Positions 1 to 6,242 are shown, counted from the first letter of the stretch. The stretch: 17,629 nt of DNA from JAFGOG01 sp034429215 (GCA_034429215.1 DAOUGI010000122.1:1-17629), one strand, 5' to 3'. Program-made: numbers and translations. The notes: generated from the sequence alone by a model not told the origin.

Positions 1-195
1 GGAGCGGAGATGGGGCTGATTGAGAAGCGGGGCTCATTCTATGTATACAATGGGAACCAGTTGGCGCAGGGGCGGGAGAATGCAAAGCAGGTGCTGCGCG
101 AGCAGCCGGCTCTGTGCCTGGAGATCGAAAGCGCCATCCGACGTCAATCGGGGCTGGTCGACAAAGCCGTCCCGGCCTCTGATATAACTGAATAA
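1..195 (+). CDS. recA: RecA recombinase, C-terminal end (partial)
   Basis: Frame 1 is open from the first base and ends with TAA at 193-195, giving 64 residues of a protein whose start lies outside the window. The segment reads GLIEKRGSFYVYNG followed by LAQGRENAKQVLREQP, which matches the C-terminal domain of RecA, where the stretch around GQGRENAKxxLxxNP is strongly conserved. RecA forms filaments on single-stranded DNA, catalyses strand exchange and stimulates LexA self-cleavage; this C-terminal lobe modulates DNA entry. The tail after the lobe (VDKAVPASDITE) is short and less acidic than in many RecA proteins. The ATP-binding core and the promoter are not visible. recX follows 476 bases downstream on the same strand, the common recA-recX arrangement. 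Confidence 0.9.
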   Translation, partial: GAEMGLIEKRGSFYVYNGNQLAQGRENAKQVLREQPALCLEIESAIRRQSGLVDKAVPASDITE

Positions 196-618
196 CAATC
201 TGAAGTGGTTTTTACCACAGCCCTGGGTGAGACCGAAATAGAGCTGCCGCGTCTTGAGATCTCGTTGTCGATCCAGGTTTTGGACAGCACAACGAGGGTG
301 GCAGATACCGATCCATTAGCTGGGAGAGAGAAAGGCTTGACCGATTTATCCTTCATCCTTGTGCCGGGCAGCATGGCATGATCAGTTTGAGGGTGGGGGT
401 TGTCGATAGTGCGGAGAAGCAGAGAGGATGTACGGAAGGCGCCGGCAGAGGCCCGCGTGAGTATATGGGGTGATCGACTGCTCTGCGCGTCAGAGTAACA
501 ATTCGATACCAGCTTGTCTGCTTTCGATCTCCGCTTGATCATCGGCTAGAGGAACCGGTACCCGTTCCGGCCGGTCTGCGAGCTATACCTGGCTTGGAAT
601 TGGATCTCAAGAGCATTT
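196..618. other. recA-recX intergenic region, no convincing gene
   Basis: I see no recognisable gene in this stretch. Two small inverted repeats are visible. GTGGT-TTTT-ACCAC lies at 205-218, ten bases after the recA stop, without a T-run behind it. GGAAC-N8-GTTCC lies at 551-568. The recA reading frame stays open past its stop codon to TGA at 379-381; from GTG at 205 it could give a 58-residue protein, but there is no ribosome binding site and no family resemblance. A reverse-strand open frame over 144-542 also resembles nothing. The gap is unusually long for recA-recX and could hold a decayed gene or a leader of recX. Confidence 0.5.
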
Positions 619-657
619 GCGGCTGTGGTGAGGTTTCGCCACGGCCGCTTGTATTTT
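619..657 (+). terminator. Terminator- or attenuator-like hairpin upstream of recX
   Basis: GCGGCTGTGG at 619-628 pairs with CCACGGCCGC at 639-648 (10 base pairs, one of them G-U, loop of 10), followed by TTGTATTTT at 649-657. The stem is GC-rich and the T-run is interrupted, so it is a moderate intrinsic terminator. It lies only 14 bases before the recX start codon, so it could end the recA transcript or attenuate read-through into recX. The position is odd for a plain terminator, because recX has no evident promoter between the hairpin and its start. Confidence 0.45.
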
Positions 658-671
658 GGTCTGTTGATCTT

Positions 672-1313
672 ATGACAGGTAACATTACGGCGCTCAAGTA
701 TCAGAAAAGGAGACGGGATCGGGTAAGCGTCTACCTGGACGGTCGGTTTGCCTTTGGTGTACCAGAGATCGTGGCAGCTCGCCTCAAGGTAGGCCAGTCG
801 TTGTCTGACGCCGAAATTGAGGCGCTGCGCGAGCACGGCTCTGTTGAGGAGGCATATAACCGGGCCCTGGGTTACCTATCCTACCGGCCTCGCAGCCAGG
901 CCGAGATCGCAGCTTACCTTCAACGCCACGACATACCTGACACTCAGGCGGAGGAGGTAGTCGATCGGCTAAAAGCTGCCGGTTTGGTGGATGACCAAGC
1001 GTTCGCCCAGTTTTGGGTTGAGAACCGGGAGCAGTTTCGGCCCAGGGGCCCGCGAGCGCTGCGCTATGAATTGCAGCGCAAAGGGATTGGCCAGGAGGCC
1101 ATCGTCCAGGCATTGGAGGGTGTGGATCCTTTGGCCGATGCTTACCAGGCTGCGGCCAGGAAGGCACAGCAACTGAGCCATCTGGAGCAGCCCGAGTTCT
1201 TCCGCAAGCTGGTCGACTACCTGGCTCGCCGCGGCTTTGACTATGGTGTGGCCAAGGAGACGGCCAACCGCTACTGGTCAGAGCTGAGACCTGAAACAGA
1301 GAAATTTACATAA
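672..1313 (+). CDS. recX: RecX regulatory protein
   Basis: A 213-residue RecX-family protein. RecX binds RecA filaments and usually limits their extension or RecA's ATPase and co-protease activities. The sequence shows the tandem three-helix repeats of the family, with YRPRSQAEIAAYL at residues 71-83 and GLVDDQAFAQFWVENR at 104-119. The N-terminal part ITALKYQKRRRDRVSVYLDG (5-24) is the short beta-rich region often seen in Gram-positive and Chloroflexota RecX. I chose ATG at 672 because the frame can be extended only to a TTG at 594, and that extension would be translated from the hairpin at 619-648 and has no family similarity. No good Shine-Dalgarno sequence precedes 672, so initiation may be weak. 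It ends with tandem TAA codons (1311-1316). rny follows after 30 bases, so the two are probably co-transcribed. Confidence 0.88.
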   Translation: MTGNITALKYQKRRRDRVSVYLDGRFAFGVPEIVAARLKVGQSLSDAEIEALREHGSVEEAYNRALGYLSYRPRSQAEIAAYLQRHDIPDTQAEEVVDRLKAAGLVDDQAFAQFWVENREQFRPRGPRALRYELQRKGIGQEAIVQALEGVDPLADAYQAAARKAQQLSHLEQPEFFRKLVDYLARRGFDYGVAKETANRYWSELRPETEKFT

Positions 1314-1343
1314 TAAATCGAAGCATCGAAAGGACATGAGAGA

Positions 1344-2882
1344 ATGCATTGGGAATGGGTCGTTGGGATAATTATCGCCATCGCAGCGGGCCTGGCTGCC
1401 GGCGTTGTGGGTGCGTATTATTACTTTCGCAGCCGGGGTAAGAAATTGGTGGACGACTCCCGGCGAGAGTCTGACCGCATCCTGATGGATGCCGAGACGG
1501 CAGCCAAAGAGCAATCGGTGCTCGCCAGAGACGAAGCCATGAGGCTGAAAAGTGAGGCGGAAAAAGAAGCCAAGAGGCATGAGCGGGATCTGCGTCAAGA
1601 GGAGGAGCGCCTCCAGAAACGGCGGACCTCGCTCGACGAACGGTTCGAGCAGATAGACAAACGTGAGCGCCGCCTAAATCAGCGCCAGGGTGTTCTGGAC
1701 AAGAAACAGACTGACCTGGAAAAGCTTGAGAAAGATCGGCTGGTCGAGCTTGAGCGGGTAGCCAACATGTCCCAGGACGAGGCCAGGAAATTGCTCCTCG
1801 AAACTGTCGAAGAGGGAGCGCGGCAGGACATGGCCCGCATTATCCGAGAAGTCGAGGCTGAGGCAAAAGAAGAGGGCGATCGGCGGGCGCGCAAGATCGT
1901 CGTCCTGGCCATCCAGCGCATTGCTGCCGACCAGACTGCCGAGGTGTCGGTCTCTACCGTGCCGCTGCCCAGCGATGACATGAAGGGACGGATTATCGGC
2001 CGCCAGGGCCGCAACATCCGCGCCTTGGAAAACGCCACCGGCGTGGACCTGGTCGTGGACGATACGCCCGAAGCGGTGCTTCTATCCAGCTTTGATCCGG
2101 TGCGGCGGGAGATCGCCCGTGTGGCGCTGAACAAGCTGATCCTCGATGGACGCATCCACCCGGCCCGGATCGAAAAGATTGTCGCCAAGGCTAAAGAAGA
2201 GGTGGAACAGTCGATCCGCGAGGCCGGTGAGCAGGCCATAGCCGATGCCGGCGTGCCGGGTCTCCATCCCGAGATCCTCAAGTTGTTGGGCCGTCTCAAG
2301 TTCCGGACCAGCTACGGGCAGAACCAACTGCAGCATGCCGTCGAAGTAGCGCACCTGGGCGCAATCCTGGCTGCTGAAGTGGGTGCCAATGTCCAGATTA
2401 CCAAGGCCGGCGCCTTGCTTCACGACCTGGGCAAGGCCATCGATCACGAGGTAGAGGGCGCTCACGCCTTGATCGGCGCCGACCTGGCCAAGCGCTACGG
2501 CGTGTCGCCGGCCATCGTCAACTGTATCGCCGGCCACCATGGCGAGGCCGAGCAAGAGTCGCTGGAAGCCATTCTGGTGGAGGCTGCCGATGCGATATCT
2601 GGTGCACGGCCTGGCGCACGGCGCGAGTCGGTAGAAGGGTATATCAAGCGGATCAAAGCGCTCGAGACGGTGGCCAACTCCTTTAGCGGCGTTGCCGAAA
2701 CGTACGCCATCCAGGCTGGGCGAGAGATCCGGATCATCGTCAAGCCGGAGCAGATCGACGATCTGGCGGCCATCCAGCTTTCCAAGGATATCGCCAAGGC
2801 GGTCGAGGAAAATCTAGAGTATCCGGGTCAGATCAAGGTTACAGTCATTCGTGAAACACGAGCCGTCGATTTTGCCAAATAG
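1344..2882 (+). CDS. rny: Ribonuclease Y
   Basis: A 512-residue RNase Y, the membrane-anchored endoribonuclease that starts mRNA decay and processes riboswitches and operon transcripts in many bacteria lacking RNase E. The domain order is classical. There is an N-terminal transmembrane helix (about residues 5-27), then a long charged coiled coil (about 30-190). A KH RNA-binding domain follows, with the GxxG-type loop in GRIIGRQGRN at 215-224. The HD phosphodiesterase domain starts near HAVEVAHLGA (331-340), with the metal-binding pair H360-D361 in LLHDLGK and GHHGE near 397-401. The C-terminal region ends with a conserved PGQIKVTVIRE stretch (494-504). The length fits the family. ATG at 1344 is supported by AAAGGA nine bases upstream. 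It sits between recX and spoVS, an arrangement common in Chloroflexota and Firmicutes-like genomes. Nothing is missing or broken. Confidence 0.97.
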   Translation: MHWEWVVGIIIAIAAGLAAGVVGAYYYFRSRGKKLVDDSRRESDRILMDAETAAKEQSVLARDEAMRLKSEAEKEAKRHERDLRQEEERLQKRRTSLDERFEQIDKRERRLNQRQGVLDKKQTDLEKLEKDRLVELERVANMSQDEARKLLLETVEEGARQDMARIIREVEAEAKEEGDRRARKIVVLAIQRIAADQTAEVSVSTVPLPSDDMKGRIIGRQGRNIRALENATGVDLVVDDTPEAVLLSSFDPVRREIARVALNKLILDGRIHPARIEKIVAKAKEEVEQSIREAGEQAIADAGVPGLHPEILKLLGRLKFRTSYGQNQLQHAVEVAHLGAILAAEVGANVQITKAGALLHDLGKAIDHEVEGAHALIGADLAKRYGVSPAIVNCIAGHHGEAEQESLEAILVEAADAISGARPGARRESVEGYIKRIKALETVANSFSGVAETYAIQAGREIRIIVKPEQIDDLAAIQLSKDIAKAVEENLEYPGQIKVTVIRETRAVDFAK

Positions 2883-2911
2883 CGGTTCCACTGAGGAGGA
2901 GGAGGAGTGAC

Positions 2912-3175
2912 ATGCCGGACGTAATCAGGGTCTCTGCTAAATCCCGATCTACGGCAGTCGCCGGGGCCATCGCTGGTGTTGTACGAGAACATGGCCGGGC
3001 CGATGTACAGGCAATCGGCGCCGGGGCAGTCAATCAGGCCCTCAAGGCCGCAACGATAGCCCGAGGGTTCTTGGAGCTTGATGGAATAAATGTCGTGCTT
3101 GTGCCGTCCTTCACGGACGTGGACATTGGCGGGCAGCAGCGAACGGCGCTTAGAATCTCTGTCGAGCCGCGTTGA
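2912..3175 (+). CDS. spoVS: Stage V sporulation protein S (SpoVS) family
   Basis: An 87-residue, full-length SpoVS-family protein: VIRVSAKSRSTAVAGAIAGV at 4-23, QAIGAGAVNQALKAATIARG at 33-52, and the C-terminal block ending RTALRISVEPR. SpoVS has an Alba-like fold thought to bind nucleic acid. In Bacillus it affects septation and spore coat assembly, but the family is widespread in non-sporulating Chloroflexota and Thermus relatives, where its role is not settled. The start at 2912 is backed by a very strong purine-rich Shine-Dalgarno run, GAGGAGGAGGAG, just upstream. The gene follows rny by 29 bases and is likely its operon partner. It converges on ricT, leaving only 23 bases between the two stop codons. 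Confidence 0.95.
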   Translation: MPDVIRVSAKSRSTAVAGAIAGVVREHGRADVQAIGAGAVNQALKAATIARGFLELDGINVVLVPSFTDVDIGGQQRTALRISVEPR

Positions 3176-3197
3176 GCCGCCGCTCTGGATACTGTCT

Positions 3198-3238
3198 CTC
3201 AGTCGGTCGGCCGTCGTCGCCGCCGGCGACCGACTGAG
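3198..3238. repeat. Perfect inverted repeat at the spoVS/ricT convergent junction
   Basis: CTCAGTCGGTCG at 3198-3209 is perfectly complementary to CGACCGACTGAG at 3227-3238, a 12-bp stem with a GC-rich 17-base loop. It lies inside the 3' end of ricT and contains its stop codon. No T-run follows on either strand, so it is not a textbook intrinsic terminator. It could still act as a bidirectional barrier or 3' stabiliser for the two converging transcripts. Confidence 0.7.
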
Positions 3239-4038
3239 GGCGGTTCTTCCACGTCTTGGTATGACACCTCGACGATGACCTGAGTTTCCAGTTCCACCTG
3301 CACCGCCTCTTTGATGACGTTGACCTGCACGATCTTGCCACGGCCGTGGGCCGTGTCGATGATCTCTCCTTGCTTGGGCAGCCTCGCCTTGGCGGCCGTG
3401 TAAGCCTCGTTTTCATAGGCCAGACAGCAGAGCAGCCGCCCGCATACGCCCGAGATTTCCATCGGGCTGAGGGGTAGATCCTGCTGTTTGGCCATTTTTA
3501 TCGAAACGGGGTTGAAATCGGTTAGCCAAGTGGCACAACACAGCGTCAAGCCACAGCGGCCGACCCCTCCTATCAGCTTGGCTTCGTCGCGCACCCCGAT
3601 CTGCCGCAGCTCAATATGGGCCTTGAACGATTGCGCCAGGTCGCGGACCAGATCTCGGAAATCTACCCTCGTCTCAGATACAAAGAAAAATACCAGCCGG
3701 CTGCCGTCATAGTTGTACTCTGCTCGCACGACCTTCATCGGCAGGTTGTATTCCTTGGCCTTTTGACTACAGCGTTCCAGCGCCTCGCGTTCCTTGTATC
3801 GGTAGGTAGCCAACTGCGCCAGGTCGAGTGCTGTGGCCTGCCGCTGGATGCCTTTCAGCCTTCCGACAATCTCTTGATCGCTAACTTCCCGAGGAGCGAT
3901 CACTACCTTGCCTACCTCTTCACCTCGGGCTGTGTCAACGATAACATACTCACCAACCTTCAAATTCTCAAAGCCGGTCGGGTCAAAATAATAGACCTTG
4001 GCTGCCGGCTCGAACCGAATACCGATCACCAATGGCAT
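3199..4038 (-). CDS. ricT: PSP1/RicT (YaaT) domain protein
   Basis: A 279-residue PSP1-domain protein matching RicT (YaaT). In Bacillus subtilis RicT, RicA and RicF form an iron-sulfur complex that binds RNase Y and directs mRNA and riboswitch processing; it is also needed for competence and sporulation. The PSP1 core covers about residues 1-215. The cysteine motifs CGLTLCC (162-168) and CGRLLCC (199-205) match those that hold the [4Fe-4S] clusters. The last twelve residues include six consecutive arginines (271-276) and are encoded by the inverted repeat at 3198-3238. The ATG at 4038 has AGAAAGG just upstream on the - strand. It follows holB by 12 bases, a conserved pair. RNase Y, its likely functional partner, is encoded only about 300 bases away on the other strand. 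Confidence 0.93.
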   Translation of the reverse strand: MPLVIGIRFEPAAKVYYFDPTGFENLKVGEYVIVDTARGEEVGKVVIAPREVSDQEIVGRLKGIQRQATALDLAQLATYRYKEREALERCSQKAKEYNLPMKVVRAEYNYDGSRLVFFFVSETRVDFRDLVRDLAQSFKAHIELRQIGVRDEAKLIGGVGRCGLTLCCATWLTDFNPVSIKMAKQQDLPLSPMEISGVCGRLLCCLAYENEAYTAAKARLPKQGEIIDTAHGRGKIVQVNVIKEAVQVELETQVIVEVSYQDVEEPPSVGRRRRRRPTD

Positions 4039-4050
4039 ATATGAACCTTT

Positions 4051-5043
4051 CTATGTTTCCACCAACAGTGGCAATTGTAGGAATAGCCCTTCCAAGGCCA
4101 GCCGAGTGTTGACATTGGCTTCTAGCTGGGCTGCCGTTGCCTGCAATGCTCGGAGCATCGCCAAAACGCGCGTCAGCGTCAACTGTTCGCTCACCAGTTT
4201 GTACCGCGCAATCTGGTCCAAGTTGATCAATCCCGCCGCGCCTTGACCAAACAGCAAGTCACGCCACCAGCAGGTCCACAGCTCGACAAGCTGGCGAGCG
4301 CTCGCTGGATCCCCGCTCAATTCGTGGGCATATGCCAACCGCTCTATTCGCCCGGCCGTCAAGAGCCTGTTTAGCCGATCGAGGCCCTGCTGCCGCCGGC
4401 GCAGCAGATCCTCATCTGCGGCTGCCTGCAACGCCCAGCCCAGGCGCCCACCCGATAGCCGTGCCAAAAGTTGAGCTTGAATCGGGGCGATCCCCTTATC
4501 GCGCAACACCTGCTCGACGTCGGGGATTCCCACCGGCCGCAGGCCCAGGTGCTGGCAGCGCGAGACGATGGTCGTGGGCAGCGACTCGCTGTGAACGGCA
4601 GTTAGGGCCAAGATGACCTGTGCGGGGGGTTCTTCCAACGTCTTGAGCAGGCTGTTGGCAGCTTCCAGCGTGGCCTGCTCCATTTGGCGTACGATAAAAA
4701 CTCGATAGCGCCCTTCGTATGGTGCCAGCACTGCCTCGTGTTGCAGGGATCTAATCTGTTCGATCTTGATGTTCCCGCCTGTGCCTTCGCCTGCGATCAG
4801 GCGCACGTCGGGATGGACGCCGCGGGCAATTTTAAGGCAGGAAGGGCACCGGCCACAGGGTGGATCCGGCTCGGCACAATTCAGAGCTTGTGCCAGGGCC
4901 TGCGCCAGGGTCCTCTTGCCAATCTGGGGCGGCCCGGAGAGTAGATAGGCATGCGCAACCCGGCCGGCTGACAGGCTCGATCGCAAGAGGGCCACGGCCC
5001 AATCGTGCCCAATTACCCCCCAACCTGCCTGATATATGCTCAT
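4051..5043 (-). CDS. holB: DNA polymerase III delta' subunit (clamp loader)
   Basis: A 330-residue delta prime subunit of the DNA polymerase III clamp loader, which with tau/gamma and delta opens the beta clamp and loads it on primed DNA. Visible features are the degenerate P-loop GPPQIGKRT at residues 37-45, a zinc module with C56, C63, C66 and C69, the SLLKTLEEPP helix (131-140), and the SRC motif (161-163) whose arginine acts on the neighbouring subunit's ATP site. The Walker B region (VFIVRQMEQAT) lacks the acidic pair, as expected for a non-hydrolysing delta prime. The start at 5043 is chosen because ATG overlaps the upstream gene's TGA as ATGA, the usual sign of translational coupling. 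A longer reading from 5136 would add 31 unrelated residues inside the response-regulator gene. ricT follows 12 bases downstream. Confidence 0.92.
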   Translation of the reverse strand: MSIYQAGWGVIGHDWAVALLRSSLSAGRVAHAYLLSGPPQIGKRTLAQALAQALNCAEPDPPCGRCPSCLKIARGVHPDVRLIAGEGTGGNIKIEQIRSLQHEAVLAPYEGRYRVFIVRQMEQATLEAANSLLKTLEEPPAQVILALTAVHSESLPTTIVSRCQHLGLRPVGIPDVEQVLRDKGIAPIQAQLLARLSGGRLGWALQAAADEDLLRRRQQGLDRLNRLLTAGRIERLAYAHELSGDPASARQLVELWTCWWRDLLFGQGAAGLINLDQIARYKLVSEQLTLTRVLAMLRALQATAAQLEANVNTRLALEGLFLQLPLLVET

Positions 5044-5738
5044 TCTCCGAACTGATAACCCCTGCCCCACACATTGTGGATATAGACAGGCTGGCTGGGA
5101 TCGTCCTCTACCTTTTGGCGGAGACGAAAGATGCACGACTTGACGGCAGCGGCGCTTTTTTCGTGTGCGTACTCGCGCGGCCAGTCCTGCTGAAGCAGTT
5201 CTTCCACCGAGACAACCTGCCCGATTAGCCGGAACAGGTGGGCGAGTACGTTGAACTCGAGCCGAGTAAGGGGTATTTCTTGCTCACGTCTCCACACCTT
5301 ACGGGCATCGAGGTCCAGAACCAGGTCCAAATAAGCCAGTCGCTCGCGCGACCGCACAGTCTGGCTCGGCATGTCCAGGGCACGGCGTACCTGCCGCCGC
5401 AGTTCTTTGAGGGAGAAAGGCTTGACCAGGTAATCACTGGCATCGCCTCGCAGTGCTTGCACGGCGGTTTCCAGTGAGGCGTACGCCGTCATCAAAATGA
5501 CCTTTGTATCGAGACCGAGGTTGCGGATTTGAAACAGCAGGTCGGTGCCCGTCATGCGCGGCATTTTGATGTCGGCCAGGATCAGGTCAAACTTTTCCTG
5601 TTGCAGGAGCCTTAGCGCCCGTTCTCCGTCTGTGCAGGGTTGTGCCTGGAAACCATCGTCTCCCAAGACTTCAACGATCAATTGCAGAGTATCCAGGTCG
5701 TCGTCGACGACCAGCACCCGTCCTGACAGTTGATCCAC
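5040..5738 (-). CDS. Orphan OmpR/PhoB-type response regulator
   Basis: A 232-residue two-component response regulator. The receiver domain (about 5-118) has the acidic pocket D12-D14, phospho-acceptor D56 in LILADIKMPRMTG, switch threonine T84 and K106 in DYLVKPF. The C-terminal winged helix-turn-helix (about 130-232) is of the OmpR/PhoB type, with the recognition-helix region around SAAAVKSCIFRLRQKV and the closing hairpin VWGRGYQF. The receiver's TAYASLETAVQAL segment is closer to NtrC/AtoC-type receivers than to typical PhoB ones. The start is GTG at 5738, with GGAGGGGG a few bases upstream. No histidine kinase lies in the window, so it is an orphan here. It heads the operon with holB (ATGA overlap) and ricT, and has a perfect promoter at 5871-5843 with a leader of about 98 bases. 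Confidence 0.93.
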   Translation of the reverse strand: MDQLSGRVLVVDDDLDTLQLIVEVLGDDGFQAQPCTDGERALRLLQQEKFDLILADIKMPRMTGTDLLFQIRNLGLDTKVILMTAYASLETAVQALRGDASDYLVKPFSLKELRRQVRRALDMPSQTVRSRERLAYLDLVLDLDARKVWRREQEIPLTRLEFNVLAHLFRLIGQVVSVEELLQQDWPREYAHEKSAAAVKSCIFRLRQKVEDDPSQPVYIHNVWGRGYQFGE

Positions 5739-5836
5739 TTTACCCCCTCCATCTCGGCGCTGTCAAACGACCACACCGCCGGTGTCATAACGTAGGGTCT
5801 CATTGCCCGGCCGCGCCTGGGCCGCCACCAACACAC
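5739..5836 (-). other. 5' leader of the response regulator-holB-ricT operon
   Basis: This is the stretch between the predicted transcription start (about 5836, from the promoter at 5871-5843) and the GTG start at 5738. It contains a small hairpin, ACACC-GCC-GGTGT at 5773-5785, a GGCC-N7-GGCC pair near 5800-5820, and the GGAGGGGG ribosome binding site. I recognise no riboswitch class. Confidence 0.5.
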
Positions 5837-5842
5837 CCCACC

Positions 5843-5871
5843 ATTATAAGTACAACTGCGGTCGCTGTCAA
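5843..5871 (-). promoter_or_regulatory. Consensus sigma-70 promoter of the response regulator operon
   Basis: On the - strand, TTGACA (5871-5866) and TATAAT (5848-5843) are separated by exactly 17 bases, a perfect match to the vegetative promoter consensus. The predicted start is about 5836. Upstream of it lie CAATT-N3-AATTG at 5893-5905 and two copies of GTTTTGGC (5881-5888 and 5927-5934), which could be operator sites. Confidence 0.85.
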
Positions 5872-5945
5872 TATAGTGGTGTTTTGGCGCAGCAATTCTC
5901 AATTGGCTGGGGTGGTAAAGGCAGGGGTTTTGGCTTATCAATAGA

Positions 5946-5989
5946 ACTATTTTGAGACTATTCTAAAACCATTTTATTACACAAGTCTT
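5946..5989 (+). repeat. 11-bp-phased direct repeats upstream of an ncRNA promoter
   Basis: Three consecutive 11-base units begin at 5946, 5957 and 5968 and read ACTATTTTGAG, ACTATTCTAAA and ACCATTTTATT. A fourth, diverged unit (ACACAAGTCTT) begins at 5979. The array ends 12 bases before the -10 element at 6002. One-helical-turn direct repeats in this position are how OmpR/PhoB-type regulators usually bind DNA, and such a regulator is encoded next door. An AT-rich UP element is the alternative reading. Confidence 0.5.
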
Positions 5990-6007
5990 GACAGGGTATG
6001 TTATAAT
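5978..6007 (+). promoter_or_regulatory. Extended -10 promoter of the candidate ncRNA
   Basis: TGTTATAAT at 5999-6007 is an extended -10 element with a perfect TATAAT (6002-6007). The best -35 is a weak TACACA (5978-5983) with an 18-base spacer. A TTGACA at 5988-5993 is only 8 bases from the -10 and cannot pair with it. A strong -10 with a poor -35 suggests dependence on an activator or on the AT-rich upstream DNA. The predicted start is about 6014. Confidence 0.65.
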
Positions 6008-6013
6008 AGAATT

Positions 6014-6187
6014 AGACGCTAGAACAATGTCTGCCGTGAAGCAAGGCACAGTTGCTCGTTAAGAATCAGAGTGAGTCCGGAAATTGGCGCTATCCCCGGC
6101 GCCGTTTAGGTTCTGAACCGGATCTGGCTCGGAACCAGCCCGCTGTTACGCCTAACGCCCCGTAACGTGTGACAGCGGGCTTTTTCT
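6014..6187 (+). ncRNA. Candidate structured small RNA (about 174 nt), unknown family
   Basis: A predicted transcript runs from the extended -10 promoter to an intrinsic terminator, with no open frame and no gene downstream on this strand. Hairpins visible by eye are AGCAA-N7-TTGCT (6040-6056), GGCGC-N8-GCGCC (6086-6103) closed by TCCGG/CCGGA (6076-6080 with 6118-6122), CTGG-N7-CCAG (6124-6138), and the terminator stem. A GGTT-CTG-AACC hairpin (6109-6119) competes with the TCCGG closure, so the RNA may switch between folds. It lacks the conserved AGCAGCC of SRP RNA and the T-arm and tag frame of tmRNA. Its size is compatible with 6S RNA, but I cannot show the central bubble. It is divergent from the response regulator and convergent with efp. 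Confidence 0.6.
6137..6187 (+). terminator. Intrinsic terminator of the candidate ncRNA
   Basis: AGCCCGCTGT (6137-6146) pairs perfectly with ACAGCGGGCT (6172-6181), followed by five Ts from 6181 and then CTT. An inner stem GTTACG/CGTAAC (6145-6150 with 6161-6166) extends the hairpin. This is a strong rho-independent terminator on the + strand. Confidence 0.88.
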
Positions 6188-6242
6188 TGCCTTGCGGCAG
6201 TCGGGCAAGCTGTCGGCGGGGTTTCACGTCAATCAGGCCAGG

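Noticed and set aside
285..320. T-box-like AGGGTGG...ACCG motif
   Set aside because: The core is interrupted by three bases, no Stem I elements are visible, and the next gene is recX rather than an aminoacyl-tRNA synthetase or amino-acid gene.
144..542. Open frame of 132 codons on the - strand in the recA-recX gap
   Set aside because: No family resemblance, it overlaps the recA end, and no ribosome binding site supports it.
551..568. GGAAC-N8-GTTCC as a LexA box for recX
   Set aside because: Gram-positive-type boxes have GAAC-N4-GTTC. The 8-base spacing does not fit, and no promoter overlaps it.
594..671. Upstream TTG start for recX
   Set aside because: The extra 26 residues cross the terminator-like hairpin and do not match RecX proteins.
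5044..5136. Longer holB from 5136
   Set aside because: It would be encoded inside the response-regulator gene; the ATGA overlap start at 5043 gives a normal-length protein.
5988..6007. TTGACA at 5988 paired with TATAAT at 6002 as a promoter
   Set aside because: The spacer is only 8 bases, so the -35 box cannot work with this -10; the extended -10 reading is preferred.
6060..6090. SRP (4.5S) RNA, from the TCCGGAA motif
   Set aside because: The invariant GGAAGGxAGCAGCC apical sequence is missing.
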